DNA of 6,988 bases from Rhodanobacteraceae bacterium (lineage in GTDB: Bacteria > Pseudomonadota > Gammaproteobacteria > Xanthomonadales > SZUA-5): positions 1-6,988 of the forward strand of contig QIMA01000334.1 in NCBI GenBank assembly GCA_003233535.1, read 5' to 3'. Under the pieces are notes generated by a model. That model saw only the letters and a program-made list of their open reading frames with translations, did no database searches and was not told where the DNA came from. Below, piece by piece: positions 1 through 6,052 of this stretch. Each line of letters opens with the position of its first letter. Position 1 is the stretch's first letter. A program made the position numbers and the translations under genes.

Positions 1-1451
1 GGGGTTTGCGCTGGTTGTTCAATCAGCGCTAGGTCAGAGGCGACCACACTGCGTAGTGATGTGACCTTGGGGTCAAGGTCGACGATAGTGCTGGCAGCGC
101 TGAGTTCGCTTTCATTCGATAGCGTTACTGCGGTCCGTGCCGCATCGACGAATACCTGGTTGGCCACTCGCAACAGGTCCTGTCGAGTAACCCGATCGAA
201 GTGCGCGTAGTAGCCGTTGATGGTCTCGATATCGCGCTTGAAATGGACAAAATTGGCCAGTGTCCCGGCGATGGCGGAGGGGGTTGTCAGTGTTGCGGCT
301 GTGCCGTATTTCAAACGCGCCTTGGTCTGCTCGAGTACGCTCAGATCCACCGCTTCGGTGCGCGCCCTGACGATGGTCTGTTGCAGCGCTTTGATCACCG
401 CGGCCGGATCCGCATCCTGGTTCACGCGGGCGCCAATCAAGCCTAGATACGGATCTTTGTTGTTGGGCATAAAGGCGAACAGGGCGTCGCTGAGATGCTC
501 ATCAACCACCATGCGCTGGTAGAGCTCGGAATTTTGACCGAACCAAATCTCCGCCAGCAGTTGCAGAGCGGCCAAATCATTGCTTTCAGTGCTGAATGCG
601 GGTGATCGATAGGCCAACGCGATGAATGGTAGCGTCGGGCCTTGCCACTGGATGTGCTCGTAGTGCGGGCCGCTAGGCGCTGGCTCGACCGGAATAGCTA
701 ACTCTGTTTCGCTCGCCTCCCAACTGCCGAAATGGCGCTCGATCAGATCTAGAGCGTGCTCGTTTTGCACATCCCCGACCAGCGTAATTGTCGTGTTGCC
801 CGGTCGATACCAACGATTGAAGAACGCCTTGCCGTATTCCAACTGGTCCGGCATCGCTTCGATATCGGCGAAAAAGCCCATGGTTGTATGCTTGTAAGGA
901 TGTACGTCGAAGGCCAGATCGCGGACGCGCTCAAGTACCTTTTGGATCGGGTTGGCGAAATTTTTTAGGTACTCACCTTTCACGGCCTGCGCTTCGGTCC
1001 TGAACTGCTCTTGGCTGTAGGCCAAGTTCTGGAATCGGTCAGCTTCGACAATAAGGATCTTCTCCAAATCGGCCGCCGCGAAGTCGGTGTGATAGTTGGT
1101 GTAGTCCGCCGTGGTGTACGCGTTTTGGTTGGCTCCGGCACGCGTAATCACCGCCTGATAAGCCTCCGGTGAGTAATTCGGCGTACCTCGGAACATCATG
1201 TGCTCGAAGAAATGCGCAAACCCGGACTTGCCCGGCTCTACTTCGTTGCGCGATCCAGTGCTCACCGTGATCTGCAGTGAAACCAAGTCTTGGTGCGCGG
1301 TCGGAACGACATAAACTCGCAGCCCGTTGGCCAGATCGCGTTTGGCATAGGGCAGGTCAAACATGCGTGCAGATTCAGATTGACCGGTGCCAGCGTTGGC
1401 GACCAAAGTGCTCAGTAACAAGCACAGCGCGGGCATTAGGGTGGACTTCAC
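1..1451 (-). CDS. M16 family (insulinase/pitrilysin-like) zinc metalloprotease, exported, 3' end outside the window
   Basis: This is the N-terminal 483 codons of a zinc-dependent peptidase; the frame stays open to the left edge. The family signature HxxEH is present as HFFEH (H80, E83, H84), and the third zinc ligand follows about 76 residues later as E160 in the context AVKGEY, so the N-terminal half is predicted to be catalytic. Residues 1-20 form a signal peptide (K2, then a Leu-rich core, ending VANA before GTG), so the enzyme should act in the periplasm or outside the cell. The first M16 fold spans about 30-445 and is followed by a linker ending IEQPAQT at the edge. Two-domain relatives of this type are about 900-950 residues, so a second M16 domain probably lies beyond the window (inference). 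I chose GTG at 1451 because GGAG lies 6 nt upstream and the signal peptide starts there. An in-frame ATG at 1469 would add MQTESN, which includes a Glu in front of the signal peptide. The gene lies 93 nt downstream of the DUF1631/GGDEF/EAL gene on the same strand. The substrate is unknown. Confidence 0.93.
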   Translation of the reverse strand, partial: MKSTLMPALCLLLSTLVANAGTGQSESARMFDLPYAKRDLANGLRVYVVPTAHQDLVSLQITVSTGSRNEVEPGKSGFAHFFEHMMFRGTPNYSPEAYQAVITRAGANQNAYTTADYTNYHTDFAAADLEKILIVEADRFQNLAYSQEQFRTEAQAVKGEYLKNFANPIQKVLERVRDLAFDVHPYKHTTMGFFADIEAMPDQLEYGKAFFNRWYRPGNTTITLVGDVQNEHALDLIERHFGSWEASETELAIPVEPAPSGPHYEHIQWQGPTLPFIALAYRSPAFSTESNDLAALQLLAEIWFGQNSELYQRMVVDEHLSDALFAFMPNNKDPYLGLIGARVNQDADPAAVIKALQQTIVRARTEAVDLSVLEQTKARLKYGTAATLTTPSAIAGTLANFVHFKRDIETINGYYAHFDRVTRQDLLRVANQVFVDAARTAVTLSNESELSAASTIVDLDPKVTSLRSVVASDLALIEQPAQT

Positions 1452-1455
1452 GTTG

Positions 1456-1461
1456 CTCTCC
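1456..1461 (-). promoter_or_regulatory. Ribosome binding site of the M16 protease gene
   Basis: The minus strand reads GGAGAG here, with the GGAG core 6 nt before the GTG at 1451. It sits inside the coding region that would exist if the ATG at 1469 were used, and so favours the GTG start. Confidence 0.7.
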
Positions 1462-1499
1462 GTTTGCATGTTTGGTGTCAATGGTCGGCGTACTTGCCA

Positions 1500-1527
1500 G
1501 CAGTGACCCATGGGAGGTCGCAGTGAC
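1500..1527. repeat. Short direct repeat GCAGTGAC x2 in the gap before the M16 gene
   Basis: GCAGTGAC occurs at 1500-1507 and again at 1520-1527, a 20-bp period (about two helical turns), with the palindrome CCCATGGG between the copies. It lies in the 93-nt gap between the stop of the DUF1631/GGDEF/EAL gene and the start of the M16 gene. It could be a regulator binding site, but two 8-mers in so short a gap can also arise by chance. No convincing terminator or -10/-35 pair is seen in the gap, so read-through from the upstream gene is plausible. Confidence 0.25.
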
Positions 1528-1544
1528 TGGGGCGACGAGTTTCG

Positions 1545-4500
1545 CTACGCAGGTTGCTTGGAACGTGCGGGCAGCGTCGCAATTATCGATTTCAGCGGTA
1601 CCGGATTGGCGATATAAAAACCCTGTGCATAATCGAATCCGATATCCCGTACTAGGTCCAGCGTGGCTTTATCTTCAACATGCTCGGCGACAGTCAATTT
1701 ACCCAGCAGGTGAGCGATCTCGTTGATCGACTTGGCCAATGCCAGATCCTCTGGCGATCGAGAGATCTCACGAATGAAGGCTCCGTCGACTTTGACAACA
1801 TCTACCGGTAGATGTTTGAGATAGCGGTAGGAGGAAAAGCCAGAACCGAAATCGTCCAGTACCGTTCGAATCCCGGCTTGGTGCAACCGGCTCATTCCTC
1901 GCTGCGCCTCGGCCAACTGCTGAATCGCGGCCGTCTCGGTCAACTCCACGCAAAGCTGCGCCAGCGGGAAGGACTGTCCGTTGAGCTCGTTGATCAACCA
2001 GCCTACGAACTCTTCGTCGACGATGTTTCGTGCCGACAGGTTAAAACCGATCTGCACTCTGCGATCGCAGGCCCCAGCGAGCTCCTGGATTAGCGTTTGC
2101 ACGACGAAACGATCGACTGCGGCAATTTGCCCATAGCGTTCGGCGGCCAAGATGAACTGCTCGGGGGTGTGCACCCCCTCATTGCCCCGCATTCGCAACA
2201 GAACTTCGGTGTAGTCCGGTTGCGCCTTGGCCGCGTCGCTAAGCGACTCCGCGCGCTGCGCGTAGAGGATCAAATCGTCCTCTCTCAGCGCCGCTTCCAC
2301 GCGCTCCACCCACGTCGCCGTCTCACGCATTTGCGCTAAGCGCTGATCGTCTTTCTGATGCAGGTAGGCTCTGCCGCGTCCCATCTCCTTGGCGACGTTA
2401 CAGGCGCTCTCGGCATCTATCAGCATTTGCGCAGGATCGATGCAGTCACTGGCTGGCAGCGCGACCCCGATGCTTACTGAGCAATGCAGGTTACGGCCTT
2501 CGTGCTCAATCTCGGTGCCGCCGATTCGTTCGACCAAGTCGCGGGCCAGATCCAAGCAGGTGTCTTCCTCAAGATTCTCTAAGATCAAAACGAATTCATC
2601 GCCAGCAATTCTGGTTGCCGCTCCATCGAACTTGCCAAGCGTATCCCCAAGAGCCTCCGCGACGCTCTTCAGTACTTGGTCGCCTGCCTCCATTCCCACA
2701 GACTGGTTAAGTAATCGAAGTCGGTCCACTCCAACCCACAGCAAGCCCAGGGGCCGACGGTCACGTAAGTGCAGCCAGGCGTCGAGGCGGCGGTCAAGCT
2801 CTTTGCGGTTGAGTACGCCGGTCAGCGAGTCATGCGTGGCGCGCTGCGCCAGCTCATCGTGCATGCCCTCGAGCATGCGTCGCCAGGCACGCTCAATGAT
2901 GCTCGAATTGTCTTCGTCGAGGATTCGCCCGCGACCCTCACGGATCAGGCTAGTCAACTGTGTCCTGGAAAGATCCTCAGACTTGCGCCCGAGCTGGTTG
3001 ACGAAGACAAACCTGGTGCGCTGTGCGGATCGCCAAGCGAGTTTCAGCAGGCGTGGCTCTTCGCGTTCTGTGCCGAAGGCGACCCAATCACCTGGGCGGA
3101 GGAGGTTGATCTGCTCAATCATCGCCTTGGACACGGGGTCGTTCAATGTTTGCAGTACTTGCATTACCCGGGTCGCGTCACCCTCGGGTCGGTAAATGAC
3201 GGTGGGCAAGGGCGAACCAGCGAGGCTGTCGCCCAAATCTTTGAGTAGCTTTTGCTGGCGCGGCAGATCGCTGGGGATCTCCGAAAGTTTGGCCTGGATC
3301 CTCGAGGTCAACCGATCGGCGTCTTCATTGGGCAGCCCCCGACTGGCGTCGTGGAGGGCCCTATCGATGTCTTCCAGTAAGCCCAGGTCCGAGCGCCAGT
3401 GAGCGCCATCGGCACCGCCTCGAAGCAAAGCCAGGACCATGGCCGCTTGCAGGCTTTCGTCTAGTAGATGAGCCAGTGATTCGGGAATCGCTCTGCCACC
3501 GAATAACGCACCCAGTTCTTTGGCGACCCGGTGACGGGCTTCGTCTAACTTCTGTTGGCCCTGGCAGGCTTCAACGACACGCTCTTCAACCGCCGCGCCG
3601 GCGTTGCGCTGGCGCTGCAGCAGCCGTTCTAAATCGTGGCAGGCTTGTTCAATGTCCGCTCGACTTAGCTGATTCTTGGCCGCGAGCTGAGCTATGGTGG
3701 CGTCGATCTGTACCCGAATGGCGGCAGTCTTAGCATCTTTGCGCTCTTCGCAGAGGATGCTGCCGAACTCGATTAGGCTGAACAACCGCTTGATAAGATC
3801 GCCGTGGCTACCCAGATCCTGGCCGCCCAATTGGGTTCCCAACAGCGGTGTGAAGAGTTTTCGACTCCAGGCGCGAAAACTATTCGGCAAAAGGGGGTCC
3901 AAGTGGAGCGCCTCGTCCAGTCTGCCAAGCAGCTCAACCGCCTCTTCTTGACGCGGCTCCATGCGCAGACCGTTCTCGGTCAGCCGACTTGCCTGTTCAC
4001 GGACAGTTGTCGCAAAATTGTCGGCGTTTTCCAAACCACTAGTTGCTGTAGAAAAACTCGACGCCGCCTGCAGTAACTGCTGATCACTTACTACCGGCAA
4101 GTCGCTGTTGGCTGCAGCGGTAGTGCCTGTCTGGGTCAGCGACCACAGTCTTTGTGTCGCGGCCAGCGCTTGTGGAGATGCCACATCTACAGGTTCTGCC
4201 GCTGGTGCTCGGTTTGTCGCGCGGTTAGGAGGTTGTTCGCTAGGTTGAGCAGTCCTCGCCGGGTTCTCCGCTGTAGAGCTGCCGGTTGTTGTCGCTGGCG
4301 ATACATGTTGCGCGACCGACGCTTCAGCCGGAGGGCCGAGCCCCATGCGACCGAGCGTGGCTAGCAGTCGGCGGTAGAAGGTCCCTAGCTCGAGCAACGC
4401 TGGGTGGCCGCACAAACGCATGATGAAGTCGCGCAAGCCATATTCGAGATCGACGCGTTTGAACGAGCGAATCAGTGCGTTGAGTACGTGCTCGGGTTCA

Positions 4501-5306
4501 AGTGCGTTGGCGCTGATGTCCGAGCTTTGTTCGCTCATCAGTTTCAGTCGCGAGTTGAGGTCCGCCATTGCCCCGCGGACCTCACTCTCTAACTGACTGA
4601 CTGACTCCGATCGAATCAGCCACAGATGGAGTTCGTTGTCGTCGACTAGACGTAGTTGCGGAGCGCGTGAGGCCGGTTCCTCAGTTTGATTTATGTTGCC
4701 ATCAAATGGCCGAGCCAAGTCGTCGAGAAATATGCTGATTAGGGCCTGCCGATGCTGCTTAAGCATGGCTCTAGCTTCGGACGCATAGATTCCTTCGCTG
4801 AGGCTGTCGCTGGCACTCTTGGCTCGCTTGGCCAACGACTCGTCCGCCGTGTCTATTAGCTGATTTAGTCGAGGATCGAAGTGGCTGCGTATTGCTTCAG
4901 CAATCTCTGCTCCCAGGCTCTTCGCTTCGAAACTGGGTTTCGACTTAGCGTTAGCGACAGTTTCCGCGGCCGGCTGGTCATTGCTGGCGTCATTGAGCAA
5001 TGCCATCAAATGTGGCTCTGAGTTAGAGAGTTTGACGCGCAGTCCGCTGGCGGAGGCATCAGTGATGCTTGCTGGTGTGTTTAGGACAGTTTGCGACCGC
5101 GCATTAACCCAGCGTAGCGTCACAGGTCCGGTCGATAGCTCGTGCCCATCATTCTGCTCTGCAAGCAAATACATGCCACCGGCGCTAAAGCTCTCTAAAC
5201 GCCATTGTCCGGGCGGGCTCCCAGCAGTAATGGAAACGGTCAGTAGTAGCTCATCGCCGCGATTCGTGGACTGCTGCGCTGGGCCCGTCGGTGGGGTACT
5301 GCTCAT
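1545..5306 (-). CDS. DUF1631 protein with PilZ-like, GGDEF and EAL domains; predicted c-di-GMP phosphodiesterase
   Basis: A 1253-residue soluble cytoplasmic protein with no signal peptide or membrane segment. Residues about 20-105 resemble a PilZ fold (SFSAGG at 39-44, DASASG at 83-88) but lack the c-di-GMP-binding RxxxR. Residues about 130-800 match DUF1631: helical N-terminal blocks, a Pro/Ala/Thr-rich linker near 325-375, and the typical C-terminal block LRPGDWVAF (736-744) to about 800. The GGDEF domain (822-985) has DSLTGVLNR and the GTP-contacting N867 and D876. However, the first Asp of the usual DxD metal site is G859, the signature reads AGDEF (901-905), and no RxxD I-site is present. 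The EAL domain (1000-1245) reads EVL at 1034-1036. It keeps NLS (N1089), ELTE (1121-1124), DDFGSG (1151-1156), K1172, AEHVE (1207-1211) and Q1228, so hydrolysis of c-di-GMP to pGpG is likely. I prefer ATG 5306 because the family-like sequence begins there; ATG 5426 would add 40 unremarkable residues. Neither start has a strong ribosome binding site. The DUF1631 role is unknown. Confidence 0.92.
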   Translation of the reverse strand: MSSTPPTGPAQQSTNRGDELLLTVSITAGSPPGQWRLESFSAGGMYLLAEQNDGHELSTGPVTLRWVNARSQTVLNTPASITDASASGLRVKLSNSEPHLMALLNDASNDQPAAETVANAKSKPSFEAKSLGAEIAEAIRSHFDPRLNQLIDTADESLAKRAKSASDSLSEGIYASEARAMLKQHRQALISIFLDDLARPFDGNINQTEEPASRAPQLRLVDDNELHLWLIRSESVSQLESEVRGAMADLNSRLKLMSEQSSDISANALEPEHVLNALIRSFKRVDLEYGLRDFIMRLCGHPALLELGTFYRRLLATLGRMGLGPPAEASVAQHVSPATTTGSSTAENPARTAQPSEQPPNRATNRAPAAEPVDVASPQALAATQRLWSLTQTGTTAAANSDLPVVSDQQLLQAASSFSTATSGLENADNFATTVREQASRLTENGLRMEPRQEEAVELLGRLDEALHLDPLLPNSFRAWSRKLFTPLLGTQLGGQDLGSHGDLIKRLFSLIEFGSILCEERKDAKTAAIRVQIDATIAQLAAKNQLSRADIEQACHDLERLLQRQRNAGAAVEERVVEACQGQQKLDEARHRVAKELGALFGGRAIPESLAHLLDESLQAAMVLALLRGGADGAHWRSDLGLLEDIDRALHDASRGLPNEDADRLTSRIQAKLSEIPSDLPRQQKLLKDLGDSLAGSPLPTVIYRPEGDATRVMQVLQTLNDPVSKAMIEQINLLRPGDWVAFGTEREEPRLLKLAWRSAQRTRFVFVNQLGRKSEDLSRTQLTSLIREGRGRILDEDNSSIIERAWRRMLEGMHDELAQRATHDSLTGVLNRKELDRRLDAWLHLRDRRPLGLLWVGVDRLRLLNQSVGMEAGDQVLKSVAEALGDTLGKFDGAATRIAGDEFVLILENLEEDTCLDLARDLVERIGGTEIEHEGRNLHCSVSIGVALPASDCIDPAQMLIDAESACNVAKEMGRGRAYLHQKDDQRLAQMRETATWVERVEAALREDDLILYAQRAESLSDAAKAQPDYTEVLLRMRGNEGVHTPEQFILAAERYGQIAAVDRFVVQTLIQELAGACDRRVQIGFNLSARNIVDEEFVGWLINELNGQSFPLAQLCVELTETAAIQQLAEAQRGMSRLHQAGIRTVLDDFGSGFSSYRYLKHLPVDVVKVDGAFIREISRSPEDLALAKSINEIAHLLGKLTVAEHVEDKATLDLVRDIGFDYAQGFYIANPVPLKSIIATLPARSKQPA

Positions 5307-5448
5307 AAAGGTGCGTGAATCCGTGGCTAGCCGCTCGACTAAGGTAAATGTAGTACACGAGGCCCCGATTAGGTGACCCGATCGGCGACTTTCGCGAAAT
5401 TGTTCGTGACTTAGGACAAACAGCATTAGCCCGGAGTTTCATGAACTC

Positions 5449-5463
5449 GCGCGATGATCGCGC
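5449..5463. repeat. Perfect 7-bp dyad GCGCGAT-g-ATCGCGC
   Basis: The arms 5449-5455 and 5457-5463 are exact inverse complements around a single central base, so this is a protein-binding type palindrome rather than an RNA hairpin. It lies 23 nt upstream of the alternative start at 5426 and about 140 nt upstream of the preferred start at 5306 of the c-di-GMP gene. An operator role is inferred from position only. Confidence 0.4.
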
Positions 5464-5478
5464 AGGACATTGATTGCC

Positions 5479-5503
5479 CAGTGGTTTTTCACAGTGTTTT
5501 TCA
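5479..5503. repeat. Tandem direct repeat, 13 nt then 12 nt
   Basis: CAGTGGTTTTTCA (5479-5491) is followed directly by CAGTGTTTTTCA (5492-5503), identical except for one missing G. It lies between the antiporter remnant and the start of the DUF1631/GGDEF/EAL gene. It may be a small slippage duplication or a pair of regulator sites upstream of that gene. The sequence does not decide between the two. Confidence 0.6.
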
Positions 5504-5525
5504 AGAAAGGGAGCGGTGTAGTGGT

Positions 5526-5639
5526 TCATACACCCGACTGAGAAAAAATCGCTGGCAGTTTTATCCGCCATGCCAACCATTGAGCAGCAAAGCCCAGGGC
5601 AATAACGGCAGTAACGATTACAGCAGGAGGAAAACTCAT
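5526..5639 (-). pseudogene. Remnant of a cation:proton antiporter gene (N-terminal transmembrane helix only)
   Basis: The minus strand from ATG 5639 encodes 37 residues: a hydrophobic helix followed by ALGFAAQWLAWRIKLPAI, then FSQSGV and a stop at 5526-5528. An AQWLAWR-x-(K/R)-LPAI block after a hydrophobic helix is what I know from the extreme N-terminus of CPA-type sodium or potassium:proton antiporters, where LPAI normally continues into a Leu-rich second helix and a GP motif. Here the resemblance ends at about position 5546, and I see no antiporter sequence in any frame further down to 5307. Intact relatives have several hundred residues and about a dozen helices, so this is a truncated relic and cannot be a working transporter. 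No good ribosome binding site precedes ATG 5639; the frame is open upstream to ATG 5789 through the TTTG repeat. Alternative: an unrelated small membrane protein. The match is short, so certainty is moderate. Confidence 0.5.
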
Positions 5640-5654
5640 CCAGGCAGCGACCGA

Positions 5655-5682
5655 CAAACAAACAAACAAACAAACAAACAAA
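5655..5682 (+). repeat. Tetranucleotide microsatellite (CAAA)7
   Basis: Seven perfect CAAA units (TTTG on the minus strand) run from 5655 to 5682, followed by one more C. The tract begins 15 nt beyond the ATG of the antiporter remnant and lies about 370 nt upstream of the secreted repeat protein. Tetranucleotide tracts of this length are prone to slipped-strand mispairing and in some bacteria switch genes on and off. Here it lies in no recognised intact gene. In overlapping minus-strand frames it would encode repeats of FVCL, and each unit gained or lost would shift those frames. Confidence 0.9.
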
Positions 5683-6042
5683 CCATTGTGCATGAGCAGG
5701 CACCGGCACCGTAAGCCATCGAAGATAGTCGTCAGCCCAGTTGACGGCGTATAGGCCGTCCCATCCGAAAAACTCATGGCGCGAAGCAAAACAATCAGTC
5801 ACACTCAACGAATCAGCTGCGCCGATCTGAATCGCACAGTTGCTCTGAGCAGTGCGCGACCGATTGCGACGCTGACGTGCTAGCAGCGCTCACCGACATT
5901 GCGGCCGAAGCCGTGTGGTTGAGTGTTAGTTGATTCGATCACCGACGATAGAGTGAGAGTTTTCTCGACTTAAGTGCAGTAACTACTTGGTTCACCCTGT
6001 TTGTTTGTCCAACACCCGCCAGCCAAGCCCAAGCTGAGCAAA

Positions 6043-6047
6043 AAGGA
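6043..6047 (+). promoter_or_regulatory. Ribosome binding site of the secreted repeat protein gene
   Basis: AAGGA lies 5 nt upstream of the ATG at 6053. Together with the signal peptide that starts at that ATG, it fixes the start of the gene. Confidence 0.7.
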
Positions 6048-6052
6048 TTCTC

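Larger units (their letters stand above)
5307..6052. other. 746-nt gap between divergent genes, carrying a gene remnant and repeats
   Basis: This gap separates the minus-strand DUF1631/GGDEF/EAL gene from the plus-strand secreted repeat protein, and must hold both promoters. From left to right it contains the alternative 40-codon extension of the minus gene (5307-5426), a 15-nt dyad (5449-5463), a tandem 13/12-nt repeat (5479-5503), an antiporter gene remnant (5526-5639), a (CAAA)7 tract (5655-5682), and then about 360 nt (5683-6042) in which I find no credible gene. Open frames crossing 5526-5808 on the minus strand have no recognisable domain apart from the antiporter-like piece. I could not identify a -35/-10 pair with confidence in either direction, and no rho-independent terminator is obvious. 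Confidence 0.6.

Noticed and set aside
1453..1481. TTGACA (minus strand, 1476-1481) as a -35 box for the M16 gene
   Set aside because: The expected -10 position falls on the ribosome binding site and start region and does not resemble TATAAT.
2389..3248. Long plus-strand open frames (up to 268 codons) antisense to the DUF1631/GGDEF/EAL gene
   Set aside because: They are Ser/Arg-rich or low-complexity shadows produced by the codon bias of a strongly supported minus-strand gene; no domain or good ribosome binding site is seen.
4592..4606. Short ACTG repeat (about 3.5 units)
   Set aside because: It is too short to be slippage-prone and lies within ordinary codons of the DUF1631 region.
5515..5534. 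Stem GGTGTA / TACACC as a terminator after the antiporter remnant
   Set aside because: It has only 6 bp, an 8-nt loop and no following U-tract, and it overlaps the remnant's stop codon.
5625..5630. Perfect AGGAGG on the plus strand
   Set aside because: No ATG, GTG or TTG follows at a usable distance; it is the complement of Pro codons in the antiporter remnant.
5251..5808. A 185-codon minus-strand frame with a TTG start crossing the TTTG tract
   Set aside because: It has no recognisable domain, no ribosome binding site, many Cys residues from the repeat, and it overlaps the start of the DUF1631 gene in another frame.
5801..5926. 9-bp inverted repeat ACACTCAAC (5801-5809) / GTTGAGTGT (5918-5926)
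   Set aside because: The arms are 108 nt apart, and a 9-bp pair is expected by chance in a region of this size; no further pairing extends it.
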